A DNA stretch of 64,000 nucleotides from Cavia porcellus (GCF_034190915.1 NW_026947690.1:62001-126000); one strand, 5' to 3'; positions 14,701 to 28,951 are shown, numbered from the stretch's first letter. Notes: a model not told the origin generated them from the letters alone. Made by a program: numbers and translations.

Positions 14701-17264
14701 CGATGTATTTCAGAAACCTATCCTACATGGCCACTGCATGTTCCCTGACCTCCCAATGCTGACCACCCCGCTGTGCTTTTCTGCATCCTACATTGCCACT
14801 CATTGCCTATCCTAATTCAGACCCTCCGATTCACACCACCCCGTGATGTTTTTCTCACTCCTACCAGTGAATGTAATGTAAAACACACCCATACAATGCG
14901 CACCACCCCGTGATGTTTTTCTCACTCCTATTAGTGAATGTAATGTAACACACACCCATACAATGCGCACCACCCCGCCATGTTTTTCAGAAACCTATAC
15001 TACATTGCCACTGCATGTTCCCTGACCTCCCCATACTGACCACCCCGCGGTGCTTTTCTGCATCCTACATTGCCACTCACTGCCTATCCTAATTCAGACC
15101 CTCCGATTAACACCACCCCGTGATGTTTTTCTCACTCCTACCAGTGAATGTAATGTAACACACAGCCATACAATGCGCACCACCCCGTGATGTTTTTCTC
15201 CCTCCTACTAGTGAATGTAATGTAACACACACCGATACAATGCGCACCACCCCGTGATGTTTTTTAGAAACCTATCCTACATTGCCACTGCATGTTCCCT
15301 GACCTCCCCATGCTGACCACCCCGCGGTGCTTTTCTTCATCCTACATTGCCACTCACTGCCTATCCTAATTCAGGCCCTCCGATTCACACCACCCCGTGA
15401 TGTTTTTCTCACTCCTACTAGTGAATGTAATGTAACACACACCCATTACAATGCGCACCACCCCATGATGTTTTTCTCACTCCTACTAGTGAATGTAATG
15501 TAACACACACCCATACAATGCGCACCACCCCGCGATGTTTTTCAGAAACCTATCCTACATTGCCACTGCATGTTCCCTGACCTCCCCATGCTGACCACCC
15601 CGCTGTGCTTTTCTCCATCCTACATTGCCACTCACTGCCTATCCTAATTCACACCCTCCGATTCACACCACCCGTGATGTTTTTCTCACTCCTACTAGTG
15701 AATGTAATGTAACACACACCCATACAATGCGCACCACCCCGCGATGTTTTTCAGAAACCTATCCTACATTGCCACTGCATGTTCCCTGACCTCCCCATGC
15801 TGACCACCCCGCGGTTCTTTTCTCCATCCTACATTGCCACTCACTGCCTATCTTAATTTAGACCCTCCGATTCACACCACCCCTTGATGTTTTTCTCACT
15901 CCTACTAGTGAATGCAATCTAAAACACACACATACAATGCGCACCACCCCACGATGTATTTCAGAAACCTATCCTACATGGCCACTGCATGTTCCCTGAC
16001 CTCCCAAGGCTGACCACCCAGCGGTGCTTTTCTGCATCCTACATTGCCACTCATTGCCTATCCTAATTCAGACCTTCCGATTCACACCACCCCGTGATGT
16101 TTTTCTCACTCCTACCAGTGAATGTAATGTAAAACACACCCATACAATGCGCACCACCCCGTGATGTTTTTCTCACTCCTATTAGTGAAAGTAATGTAAC
16201 ACACACCCATACAATGCGCACCACCCCGCCATGATTTTCAGAAACCTATACTACATTGCCACTGCATGTTCCCTGACCTCCCCATACTGACCACCCCGCG
16301 GTGCTTTTCTGCATCCTACATTGCCACTCACTGCCTATCCTAATTCAGACCCTCCGATTCACACCACCCCGTGATGTTTTTCTCACTCCTACCAGTGAAT
16401 GTAATGTAACACACAGCCATACAATGCGCACCACCCCGTGATGTTTTTCTCCCTCCTACTAGTGAATGTAATGTAACACACACCGATACAATGCGCACCA
16501 CCCCGTGATGTTTTTTAGAAACCTATCCTACATTGCCAATGCATGTTCCCTGACCTCGCCATGCTGACCACCCCGCGGTGCTTTTCTCCATCCTACATTG
16601 CCACTCACTGCCTATCCTAATTCAGACCCTCCGGTTAACACCATCCCGTGATGTTTTTCTCACTCCTACTAGTGAATGAAATGTAACACACCCCCATACA
16701 ATGCGCACCACCCCGTGATGTTTTTCTCACTCCTACTAGTGAATGTAATGTAACACACACCCATACAATGCGCACCACCCCGCGATGATTTTCAGAAACC
16801 TATCCTACATTGCCACTGCATATTACCTGACCTCCCCATGCTGACCACCCCACGGTGCTTTTCTCCATCCTACATTGTCACTCACTGCCTATCCTAATTC
16901 ACACCCTCCGATTCACACCACCCCGTGATTTTTTCATCACTCCTTCTAGTGAATGTAATGTAACACACACCCATACAATGCGCACCACCCCGCGATGTTA
17001 TAAGAAACCTATCCTACATTGCCACTGCATGTTCCCTGACCTCCCCATGCTGACCACCCCGCGGTGCTTTTCTCCATCCTACATTGCCACTCACTGCCTA
17101 TCCTAATTCAGACCCTCCGAATCACACTACCCCGTGATGTTTTTCTCACTCCTACTAGTGAATGTAATGTAACACACAGCCGTACAATGCGCACCACCCC
17201 GCGATGTTTTTCAGAAACCTATCCTACAATGCCACACCATGTTCCCTGACATCCCCAGGCTGAC

Positions 17265-17276
17265 CACCACGTGGTG
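17265..17276. other. 12-bp palindrome with CACGTG core in a variant B unit
   Basis: The end of this B unit reads CACCACGTGGTG, a perfect 12-bp palindrome, in place of the usual CACCCCGCGGTG. The same B units carry GCCACACCATG or GCCACAGCATG and ACATTCCCAGGC or a close variant. Further perfect copies are at 20455-20466, 51777-51788, 53303-53314, 54550-54561 and 57887-57898. CACGTG is the E-box/G-box core known to bind bHLH-type factors, but binding here is only a possibility. Confidence 0.85.
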
Positions 17277-17550
17277 CTTTTCTCCATCAAACATTGCCAC
17301 TCACTGCCTATCCTAATTCAGACCCTCCGATTCACACCACCCCGTGATGTTTTTCTCACTCCTACTAGTGAATGTAATGTAACACACACCCATACAATGC
17401 GCACCACCCCGTGATTTTTTTCTCACTCCTACTAGTGAATGTAATGTAACACACACCCATACAATGCACACCACCCCGCGATGTTTTTCAGAAACCTATC
17501 CTACATTGCCACTGCATGTTCCCTGACCTCCACATGCTGACCACCCCGCG

Positions 17551-18247
17551 GTGCTTTTCTCCATCCTACATTGCCACTCACTGCCTATCCTAATTCAGAC
17601 CCTCCGAATCACACCACCCCGTGATGTTTTTCTCACTCCTACTAGTGAATGTAATATAACACACACGCATACAATGTGCACCACCCCGCGATGTTATTCG
17701 GAAACTATCCTACATTGCCTCTGCATGTTCCCTGACCTGCCCATGCTGACCACCCCGCGGTGCTTTTCTCCATCTTACATTGCCACTCACTGCCTATCCT
17801 AATTCAGACCCTCCGATTCACACAACCCCGTGATGTTTTTCTCACTCCTACTAGTGAATGTAATGTAACACACACCCATACAATGCGCACCACCCTGCGA
17901 TGTTTTTCAGAAACCTATCTTACATTGCCAGTGCATTTTCCCTGACTTCCCCATGCTGACCAACCCGCGGTGCTTTTCTCCATCCTACATTGCCACTCAG
18001 TGCCTATCCTAATTCAGACCCTCCGATTCACACAACCCCGTGATGTTTTTCTCACTCCTACTAGTGAATGTAATGTAACACACACCCATTACAATGCGCA
18101 CCACCCCATGATGTTTTTCTCACTCCTACTAGTGAATGTAATGTAACACACACCCATACAATGCGCACCACCCCGCGATGTTTTTCAGAAACCTATCCTT
18201 CATTGCCACTGCATGTTCCCTGACCTCCACATGCTGACCACCCCGCG
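17551..18247 (+). repeat. 697-bp three-cycle repeat, isolated copy
   Basis: The cycles are 209, 210 and 278 bp. Diagnostic variants, in order, are CCGAATCAC in C, TAATATAAC and ACACGCATACAATGTGC in A, the one-base-short AGAAACTATCC in B with CTGCCCATGC, CTCCATCTTACATTG in the next C, CCAGTGCATTTTCC in B, and CATTACAATG in the last cycle. The same order recurs at 21016, 21713 and, in part, 22964. Confidence 0.85.
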
Positions 18248-21015
18248 GTGCTTTTCTCCATCCTACATTGCCACTCACTGCCTATCCTAATTTAGACCCT
18301 CCGATTCACACCACCCCGTGATGTTTTTCTCACTCCTACTAGTGAATGAAATGTAACACACACCCATACAATGCGCACCACCCCGTGATGTTTTTCTCAG
18401 TCCTAATAGTGAATGTAATGTAACACACACCCATACAATGCGCACCACCTCGTGATGTTTTTCTCACTGCTACTAGTGAATGTAAGGTAACACACACCCA
18501 TACAATGCGCACCACCCCGCGATGTTTTTCAGAAACCTATCCTACATTGCCACTGCATGTTCCCTGACCTCCCCATGCTGACCACCCCGCGGTGCTTTTC
18601 TCCATCCTACATTGCCACTCACTGCCTATCCTAATTCAGACCCGCCGATTCACACCACCCCGTGATGTTTTTCTCACTCCTACTAGTTAATGTAATGTAA
18701 CACACACCCATACAATGCGCACCAGCCCGTGATGTTTTTCTCACTCCTACTAGTGAATGTAATGTAACACACAACCATACAATGCGAACCACCCCGTGAT
18801 GTTTTTCAGAAACCTATCCTACATGGCCACTGCATGTTCCCTGGCCTCCCCATGCTGACCACCCCGCGGTGCTTTTCTCCATCCTACATTGCCACTCACT
18901 GCCTATCCTAAATCTGACCCTCCGATTCACACCACCCCATGATGTTTTTCTCACTCCTATTAGTGAATGTACTGTAACACACACCCATACAATGCGTACC
19001 ACCCCGTGATGTTTTTGTCACTCCTACTGGTGAATGTAATGTAACACACACCCACACAATGCGCACCACCCCGCGATGTTTTTCAGAAACCTATCCTACA
19101 TGGCCACTGCATGTTCCCTAACCTCCCAATGCTGACCACCCCGCGGTGCTTTTCTCAATCCTACATTGCCACTCACTGCCTATCCTAATTCAGGCCCTCC
19201 GATTCACACCACCCCGTGATGTTTTTCTCACTCCTACTAGTGAATGTAATTTAACACACACCCATTACAATGCGCACCACCCAATGATGTTTTTCTCACT
19301 CCTACTAGTGAATGTAATGTAACACACACCCATACAATGCGCACCACCCCGCGATGTTTTTCAGAAACCTATCCTACATTGCCACTGCATGTTCCCTGAC
19401 CTCCCCATGCTGACCACCCCGCGGTGCTTTTCTCCATCCTACATTGCCACTCACTGCCTATCCTAATTCACACCCTCCGATTCACACCACCCCGTGATGT
19501 TTTTCTCACTCCTACTAGTGAATGTAATGTAACACACACCCATACAATGCGCACCACCCCGCGATGTTTTTCAGAAACCTGTCCTACATTGCCACTGCAT
19601 GTTCCCTGACCTCCCAAGGCTGACCACCCCGCGGTGCTTTTCTGCATCCTACATTGCCACTCATTGCCTATCCTAATTCAGACCCTCCGATTCACACCAC
19701 CCCGTGATGTTTTTCTCACTCCTACTAGTGAATGTAATGTAAAACACACCCATACAATGCGCACCACCCCGTGATGTTTTTCTCACTCCTATTAGTGAAT
19801 GTAATGTAACACACACCCATACAATGCGCACCACCCCGTGATGTTTTTCTCCCTCCTAATAGTGAATGTAATGTAACACATACCGATACAATGCGCACCA
19901 CCCCATGATGTTTTTTAGAAACCTATCCTACATTGCCACTGCATGTTCCCTGACCTCCCCATGCTGACCACCCCGCGGTGCTTTTCTCCATCCTATATTG
20001 CCACTCACTGCCTATCCTAATTCAGACCCTCCGATTCACACCACCCCGTGATGTTTTTCTCACTCCTACTAGTGAATGTAATGTAACACACACCCATACA
20101 ATGCGCACCACCCCGTGATGTTTTTCTCACTTCTACTAGTGAATGTAATGTAACACACACCCATACAATGCGCCCCACCCCGCGATGATTTTCAGAAACC
20201 TATCCTACATTGCCACTGCATGTTACCTGACCTCCCCATGCTGACCACCCCACGGTGCTTTTCTCCATCCTACATTGTCACTCACTGCCTATCCTAATTC
20301 ACACCCTCCGATTCACACCACCCCGTGATTTTTTCATCACTCCTTCTAGTGAATGTAATGTAACACACACCTATACAATGCGCACCACCCCGCGATGTTA
20401 TAAGAAACCTATCCTACATTGCCACACCATGTTCCCTGACATCCCCAGGCTGACCACCACGTGGTGCTTTTCTCCATCCTACATTGCCACTCACAGCCTA
20501 TCCTAATTCAGAGCCTCCGATTCTCACCAACCCGTGATGTTTTTCTCACTCCTACTAGTGAATGTAATGTAACACACACCCATACAATGCGGTCCACCCC
20601 GTGATGTTTTTCTCACTCCTACTAGTGAATGTAGTGTAACACACCCATACAATGCACACCACCCCGCGATGTTTTTCAGAAACCTATCCTACTTTGCCAC
20701 TGCATGTTCCCTGACCTCCCCATGCTGACCACCCCGCGGTGCTTTTCTCCATCCTACATTGCCACTCACTGCCTATCCTAATTCAGACCCTCCGATTCAC
20801 ACCACCCCGTGATGTTTTTCTCACTCCTACTAGTGAATGTAATGTAACACACACCCATACAATGCGCACCACCCCGTGATTTTTTTCTCACTCCTACTAG
20901 TGAATGTAATGTAACACACACCCATACAATGCACACCACCCCGCGGTGTTTTTCAGAAACCTATCCTACATTGCCACTGCATGTTCCCTGACCTCCACAT
21001 GCTGACCACCCCGCG

Positions 21016-21712
21016 GTGCTTTTCTCCATCCTACATTGCCACTCACTGCCTATCCTAATTCAGACCCTCCGAATCACACCACCCCGTGATGTTTTTCTCA
21101 CTCCTACTAGTGAATGTAATATAACACACACGCATACAATGTGCACCACCCCGCGATGTTTTTCAGAAACTATCCTATATTGCCTCTGCATGTTCCCTGA
21201 CCTGCCCATGCTGACCACCCCGCGGTGCTTTTCTCCATCTTACATTGCCACTCACTGCCTATCCTAATTCAGACTCTCCGATTCACACAACCCCGTGATG
21301 TTTTTCTCACTCCTACTAGTGAATGTAATGTAACACACACCCATACAATGTGCACCACCCCGCGATGTTTTTCAGAAACCTATCTTACATTGCCAGTGCA
21401 TGTTCCCTGACTTCCCCATGCTGACCAATCCGCGGTGCTTTTCTCCATCCTACATTGCCACTCAGTGCCTATCCTAATTCAGACCCTCCGATTCACACAA
21501 CCCCGTGATGTTTTTCTCACTCCTACTAGTGAATGTAATGTAACACAAACCCATTACAATGCGCACCACCCCATGATGTTTTTCTCACTCCTACTAGTGA
21601 ATGTAATGTAACACACACCCATACAATGCGCACCACCCCGCGATGTTTTTCAGAAACCTATCCTACATTGCCACTGCATGTTCCCTGACCTCCACATGCT
21701 GACCACCCCGCG
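21016..21712 (+). repeat. 697-bp three-cycle repeat, tandem copy 1
   Basis: This block has the same 209+210+278 cycle structure and the same ordered variants as 17551-18247, and is followed without a gap by a second copy. Small differences from the next copy include CTATATTGCC versus CTACATTGCC, AGACTCTCC versus AGACCCTCC, and ACCAATCCGCGG versus ACCAACCCGCGG. The copies therefore differ at several positions and are not a simple assembly echo of each other. Confidence 0.88.
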
Positions 21713-22409
21713 GTGCTTTTCTCCATCCTACATTGCAACTCACTGCCTATCCTAATTCAGACCCTCCGAATCACACCACCCCGTGATGTTTTTCTCACTC
21801 CTACTAGTGAATGTAATATAACACACACGCATACAATGTGCACCACCCCGCGATGTTTTTCAGAAACTATCCTACATTGCCTCTGCATGTTCCCTGACCT
21901 GCCCATGCTGACCACCCCGCGGTGCTTTTCTCCATCTTACATTGCCACTCACTGCCGATCCTAATTCAGACCCTCCGATTCACACAACCCCGTGATGTTT
22001 TTCTCACTCCTACTAGTGAATGTAATGTAACACACACCCATACAATGCGCACCACCCCGCGATGTTTTTCAGAAACCTATCTTACATTGCCAGTGCATGT
22101 TCCCTGACTTCCCCATGCTGACCAACCCGCGGTGCTTTTCTCCATCCTACATTGCCACTCAGTGCCTATCCTAATTCAGACCCTCCGATTCACACAACCC
22201 CGTGATGTTTTTCTCACTCCTACTAGGGAATGTAATGTAACACACACCCATTACAATGCGCACCACCCCATGATGTTTTTCTCACTCCTACTAGTGAATG
22301 TAATGTAACACACACCCATACAATGCGCACCACCCCGCGATGTTTTTCAGAAACCTATCCTACATTGCCACTGCATGTTCCCTGACCTCCCCATGCTGAC
22401 CACCCCGCG
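21713..22409 (+). repeat. 697-bp three-cycle repeat, tandem copy 2
   Basis: This copy directly follows the copy at 21016-21712 with identical cycle lengths. Private variants include ATTGCAACTCAC, CTGCCGATCC and ACTAGGGAATG. After it the array switches to a cycle with the CCACGATGTATTTCAG variant. Confidence 0.88.
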
Positions 22410-22963
22410 GTGCTTTTCTCCATCCTACATAGCCACTCACTGCCTATCCTAATTCAGACCCTCCGATTCACACCACCCCTTGATGTTTTTCTCACTCCTA
22501 CTAGTGAATGCAATGTAAAACACACACATACAATGCGCACCACCCCACGATGTATTTCAGAAACCTATCCTACATGGCCACTGCATGTTCCCTGATCTCC
22601 CAATGCTGACCACCCCGCGGTGCTCTTCTGCATCCTACATTGCCACTCACTGCCTATCCTAATTCAGACCCTCTGATTCACACCACCCCGTGATGTTTTT
22701 CTCACTCCTACCAGTGAATGTAATGTAACACACACCCATACAATGCGCACCACCCCGTGATGTTTTTCTCACTCCTATTAGTGAATGTAATGTAACACAC
22801 ACCCATACAATGCGCACCACCCCGTGATTTTTTTCTCACTCCTACTAGTGAATGTAAGGTAACACACACCCATACAATGCACACCACCCCGCGATGTTTT
22901 TCAGAAACCTATCCTACATTGCCACTGCATGTTCCCTGACCTCCACATGCTGACCACCCCGTG

Positions 22964-23659
22964 GTGCTTTTCTCCATCCTACATTGCCACTCACTGCCTA
23001 TCCTAATTCAGACCCTCCGAATCACACCACCCCGTGATGTTTTTCTCACTCCTACTAGTGAATGTAATATAACACACACGCATACAATGTGCACCACCCC
23101 GTGATGTTTTTCAGAAACTATCCTACATTGCCACTGCATGTTCCCTGACCTGCCCATGCTGACCACCCCGCGGTGCTTTTCTCCATCTTACATTGCCACT
23201 CACTGCCTATCCTAATTCAGACCCTCCGATTCACAAAACCCCGTGATGTTTTTCTCACTCCTCCTAGTGAATGTAATGTAACACACACCCATACAATGCG
23301 CACCACCCTGCGATGTTTTTCAGAAACCTATCTTACATTGCCAGTGCAGGTTCCGGAACTTCCCCATGCTTACCAACCCGCGGTGCTTTTCTCCATCGTA
23401 CATTGCCACTCAGTGCCTATCCTAATTCAGACCCTCCGATTCACACAACCCCGTGATGTTTTTCTCACTCCTAGTAGTGAATGTAATGTAACACACACCC
23501 ATACAATGCGCACCACCCCGTGATGTTTTTCTCACTCCTACTAGTGAATGTAATGTAACACACACCCATACGATGCGCAGCACCCCGCGATGTTTTTCAG
23601 AAACCTATCCTACTTTGCCACTGCATGTTCCCTGACCTCCCCATGCTGACCACCCCGCA
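22964..23659 (+). repeat. 697-bp-family repeat, divergent copy (696 bp)
   Basis: The cycles are 209, 210 and 277 bp. It shares CCGAATCAC, TAATATAAC with ACACGCATACAATGTGC, AGAAACTATCC, CTGCCCATGC and CTCCATCTTACATTG with the other copies. It lacks the CATTACAATG insertion in its last cycle, which explains the one-base shorter length. It sits at the domain 2/3 boundary and looks like a transition form towards the 55-kb copies. Confidence 0.75.
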
Positions 23660-25549
23660 GTGCATTTCTCCATCCTACATTGCCACTCAATGCCTATCCT
23701 ATTTCAGATCCTCCGAATCAAACCACCCCATGATTTTTTTCTCACTCCTACTAGTGAATGTAATGTAACACACACCCATACAAAGCCCACCACCCCGCGA
23801 TGTTTTTCAGAAACCTATCCTACATTGCCACTGCATGTTCCCTGACCTAACCATGCTGACCACCCCGCGGTGCTTTTCTCCATCCTACATTGCCACTCAC
23901 AGCCTATCCTAATTCAGAGGCTCCGATTCTCACCACCCCGTGATGTATTTCTCACTCCTACTAGTGAATGTAATGTAACACACACCCATACAATGCGCTC
24001 CACCCCGTGATGTTTTTCTCACTCCTACTAGTGAATGTAGTGTAACACACCCATACAATGCGCACCACCCCGCGATGTTTTTCAGAAACCTATCCTACTT
24101 TGCCACTGCATGTTCCCTGACCTCCCCATGCTGACCACCCCTCGGTGCTTTTCTCCATCCTACATTGCCACTCACTGCCTATCCTAATTCAGACCCTCCG
24201 ATTCACACCACCCGGTGATGTTTTCTCACTCCTACTAGTGAATGTAATGTAACACACACCCATACAATGCGCACCACCCCGTGATTATTTTCTCACTCCT
24301 ACTAGTGAATGTAATGTAACACACACCCATACAATGCGCACCACCCCGCGATGTTTTTCAGAAACCTATCCTACATTGCCACTGCATGTTCCCTGACCTC
24401 CCCATGCTGACCACCCCGCGGTGCTTTTCTCCATCCTACATTGCCACTCACTGCCTATCCTAATTCAGACCCTCTGATTCAGACCACTCCGTGATGTTTT
24501 TCTCACTCCTACTAGTGAATGTAATGTAACACACACCCATACAATGCGCACCAACCCGTGATGTTTTTCTCACTCCTACTAGTGAATGTAATGTAACACA
24601 CACCCATACAATTCACACCACCCCGCGATGTTTTTCAGGAACCTATCCTACATTGCCACTGCATGTTACCTGACCTCCACATGCTGACCACCCCGCGGTG
24701 CTTTTCTCCATCCTACATTGCCACTCACTGCCTATCCTAATTCAGACCCTCCGAATCACACCACCCCGTGATGTTTTTCTCACTCCTACTAGTGAATGTA
24801 ATATAACACACACGCATACAATGCGCACCACCCCGTGATATTTTTCAGAAACTATCCTACGTTGCCTCTGCATGTTCCCTGACCTGCCCTTGCTGACCAC
24901 CACGCGGTGCTTTTCTCCATCTTAAATTGCCACTCACTGCCTATCCTAATTCAGACCCTCCGATTCACACCACCCCGTGATGTTTTTCTCACTCCTAGTA
25001 GTGAATGTAATGTAACACACACCCATACAATGCGCACCACCCCGTGATGTTTTTCTCACTCCTACTAGTGAATGTAATGTAACACACACCCATACGATGC
25101 GCAGCACCCCGCGATGTTTTTCAGAAACCTATCCTACATTGCCAATGCATGTTCCCTGACCTCCCCATGCTGACCACACCGCAGTGCTTTTCTCCATCCT
25201 ACATTGCCACTCAAAGCCTATCCTATTTCAGACCCTCCGAATCAAACCACCCCATGATGTTTTTCTCACTCCTACTAGTGAATGTAATGTAACACACACC
25301 CATACAATGCCCACCACCCCGCGATATTTTTCAGAAACCTATCCTAAATTGCCACTGCATGTTCCCTGACCTCACCATGCTGACCTCCCCGCGGTGCTTT
25401 TCTCCATCCTACATTGCCACTCACTGCCTATCCTAATTCAGACCCTCCGATTCACACCACCCCGTGATGTTTATCTCACTCCTACTAGTGAATGTAATGT
25501 AACACACACCCATACAATGCGCACCACCCCGCGATGTTTTTCAGAAACC

Positions 25550-28420
25550 TATCCTACATTGCCACTGCATGTTCCCTGACCTCACCATGCTGACCACCCC
25601 GCGGTGCTTTTCTCCATCCTACATTGCCACTCACAGCCTATCCTATTTCAGACCCTCCGATTCACACCATCCCGCGATGTTTTTCTCAATCCTACTAGTG
25701 AATGTAATGTAACACACACCCATACAATGCGCACCACCCTGCGATGTTTTTAAGAAACCTGTCCTACATTGCCACTGCATGTTCCCTGACCTCCCCATGC
25801 TGACCACCCCGCGGTGCTTTTCTCCATCCTACATTGAAACTCACTGACTATCCTAATTCAGACCCTCCGATTCACACCACCCCGTGATGTTTTTCTCACT
25901 CCTACTAGTAAATGTTATGTAACACACACCCATACAATGTGCACCACCCCACGATGTTTTTCAGAAACCTATCCTACATGGCCACATGCATGATCCCTGA
26001 CGTAACCATGCTGACCACCCCGCGGTGCTTTTCTCCATCCTATATTGCCACTCACTGCCTATCCTAATTCAGACCCTCCAATTCACACACCACGTGATGT
26101 TTTTCTCACTCCTACTAGTGAATGTAATGTAACACACACCCATACAATGCGCACCACCCCGTGATGTTTTTCTCACTCCTATTAGTTAATGAAATGTAAC
26201 ACACACCCATACAATACGCACCACCCCGCCATGTTTTTCAGAAACCTATCCTACATTGCCACTGCATGTTCCCTGAGCTCCCCATGCTGACCACCCCGCG
26301 GTGCTTTTCTCCATCCTACATTGCGACTCACTGCGTATCCTAATTCAGACCTTCCGATTCACACCACCCCATGATGTTTTTCTCACTCCTACTAGTGAAT
26401 GTAATGTAACACACACCCATACAATGCGCACAACCCCGTGATGTTTTTCTCACTCCTACTAGTGAATGTAATGTAACACACAACGATACAATGCGCACCA
26501 ACCCGTGATGTTTTTTAGAAACCTATCCTACATTGCCACTGCATGTTCCCTGACCTCCCAATGCTGACCACCCCGCGGTGCTTTTCTGCATCCTACATTG
26601 CCACTCACTGCCTATCCTAATTCAGACCCTCCGACTCACACCACCCCGTGATGTTTTTCTCACTCCTACCAGTGAATGTAATGTAACACACAGCCATACA
26701 ATGCGCACCACCCCGTGATGTTTTTCTCCCTCCTACTAGTGAATGTAATGTAACACACACCGATACAATGCGCACCAACCCGTGATGTTTTTTAGAAACC
26801 TATCCTACATTGCCACTGCATTTTCCATGACCTCCACATGCTGACCACCCCGCGGTGCTTTTCTCCATCCTACATTGCCACTCACTGCCTATCCTAATTC
26901 AGACCCTCCGATTCACACCACCCCGTGATGTTTTTCTAACTCCTACTAGTGAATGTAAAGTAACACACACCCATGCAATGCGCACCACCCCGTGATGTTT
27001 TTCTCACTCCTACTAGTGAATGTAATGTAACACACACCCATACAATGCGCACCACCCCGCGATGTTTTTCAGAAACCGATCCTACATTGCCACTGCATGT
27101 TACCTGACCTCCCCATGCTGACCACCCCGCGGTGCTTTTCTCCATCCTACATTGCCACTCACTGCCTATCCTAATTCAGACCCTCCGAATCACACCACCC
27201 CGTGATGTTTTTCTCACTCCTACTAGTGAATGTAATGTAACACACACCCGTACAATGCGCACCACCCCGCGATGTTTTTCAGAAACCTATCCTGCATTGC
27301 CACAGCATGTTCCCTGACATTCCCAGGCTGACCACGACGTGGTGCTTTTCTCCATCCTACATTGCCACTCACAGCCTATCCTAATTCAGAGCCTCCGATT
27401 CTCACCACCCCGTGATGTTTTTCTCACTCCTACTAGTGAATGTAGTGTAACACACACCCATACAATGCGCTCCACCCCGTGATGTTTTTCTCACTCCTAC
27501 TAGTGAATGTAGTGTAACACACCCATACAATGCGCACCACCCCGCGATGTTTTTCAGAAACCTATCCTACTTTGCCACTGCATGTTCCCTGACCTCCCCA
27601 TGCTGACCACCCCGCGGTGCTTTTCTCCATCCTACATTCCCACTCACTGCCTCTCCTAATTCAGACCCTGCGAATCACAGCACCCCGTGATGTTTTTCTC
27701 ACTCCTAGTAGTGAATGTAATGTAACACACACCCATACAATGCGCACCACCCCGTGATGTTTTTCTCACTCCTATTAGTGAATGTAATGTAACACACACC
27801 CACACAATGCGCCCCACATCATGATGTTTTTCAGAAACCTATCCTACATTGCCACTGCATATTCCCTGACCTCCCCATGCGGACCACCCCGCGGTGCTTT
27901 TCTCCATCCTACATTGCCACTCACTGCCTATCCTAATTCAGACCCTTCGAATCACACCACCCCGTGATGTTTTTATCACTCTTACTAGTGAATGTAACGT
28001 AACACACACCTATACAATGCACACCACCCCGCGATGTTTTTCAGAAACCTATCCTTCATTGCCACTGTATGTTCCCTGACCTCCCCATGCTGACCACCCG
28101 GCAGTGCTTTTCTCCATCCTACATTGCTACTCACTGCCTATCCAAATTCAGACCCTCCGATTCACACCACCCCGTGATGTTTTTCTCACTCATACTAGTG
28201 AATGTAATATAACACACACGCATACATGTCGCACCACCCCGTGATGTTTTTCAGAAACTATACTACATTGCCACTGCATGTTCCCTGACCTGCCCATGCT
28301 GACCACCCCGTGGTGCTTTTCTCCATCCTACATTGCCACTCACTGCCTATCCTAATTCAGACCCTCCGATTCACACCACCCCGTGATGTTTTTCTCACTC
28401 CTACTAGTGAATGTAATGTA
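25550..28420 (+). repeat. Long duplicated block, left copy (partner about 5,009 bp downstream)
   Basis: Unit boundaries and private variants line up with 30.56-33.43 kb at a constant offset of 5,009 bp. Examples are CACACACCACGTGATG (26.08/31.09 kb), the reduced-palindrome B unit CCACGACGTGG (27.33/32.34 kb), the two-base CA contraction GTGTAACACACCCATAC (27.51/32.52 kb), CCCCACATCATGATG (27.81/32.82 kb) and ACACGCATACATGTCGC (28.22/33.23 kb). Scattered single-base differences exist, so the duplication is not the most recent event in the window. The match ends near 28.42/33.43 kb, where the right copy gains an extra A unit. Confidence 0.85.
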
Positions 28421-28951
28421 ACACACACCCATACAATGCCCACCACCCCGCGATGTTTTTCAGAAACCTATCCTACATTGACACTGCATGTTACCTGACC
28501 TCACCATGCTGACCACCCCGCGGTGCTTTTCTCCATCCTACATTGCCACTCACTGCCTATCCTAATTCAGACCCTCCGATTCACACCACCCCGTAATGTT
28601 TATCTCATTCCTACTAGTGAATGTAATGTAACACACACCCATACAATGTGCACCACCCCGCGATATTTTTCAGAAACCTATCCTACATTGCCACTGCATG
28701 TTCCCTGAACTCCCCATGCTGACCACCCTGCGGTGCTTTTCTCAATCCTACATTGCCACTCACAGCCTATCCTAATTGAGACCCTCCGATTCACACCACC
28801 CCACGATGTTTTTCTCACTCCTTATAGTGAATGTAATGTAACACACACCCAAACAATGCGCACCACCCCACGATGTTTTTCAGAATCCTATCCTACATGG
28901 CCACATGCATGATCCCTGACCTCCCCATGCTGACCACCCCGCGGTGCTTTT

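Larger units (their letters stand above)
11290..23000 (+). repeat. Domain 2: subfamily with CATTACAATG A units
   Basis: The clearest marker is a one-base T insertion that turns CATACAATG into CATTACAATG, seen near 11.70, 13.02, 14.61, 15.45, 18.09, 19.26, 21.55 and 22.25 kb and not elsewhere in the window. Other markers are CCACGATGTATTTCAG preceded by an ACACACACATAC A unit (12.2, 14.7, 15.95 and 22.5 kb), TCCTACCAGTGAATG, CACCGATACAATG, and GTGATTTTTTCATCAC (16.93 and 20.33 kb). The domain is built mainly of 210-, 277- and 278-bp cycles and contains no gene. Confidence 0.75.

Noticed and set aside
25394..25579. A recurring 61-residue + strand reading frame that begins at the GTG at the end of B and ends at a TGA in the next B, repeated many times across the window.
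   Set aside because: It is simply the 210-bp cycle read in one frame. It starts at GTG rather than ATG, runs through low-complexity repeat, varies without synonymous bias that I can see, and is broken by frame changes whenever an extra 67-bp A is present. All three subunits have lengths of 1 modulo 3, which creates the regular open frame by arithmetic.
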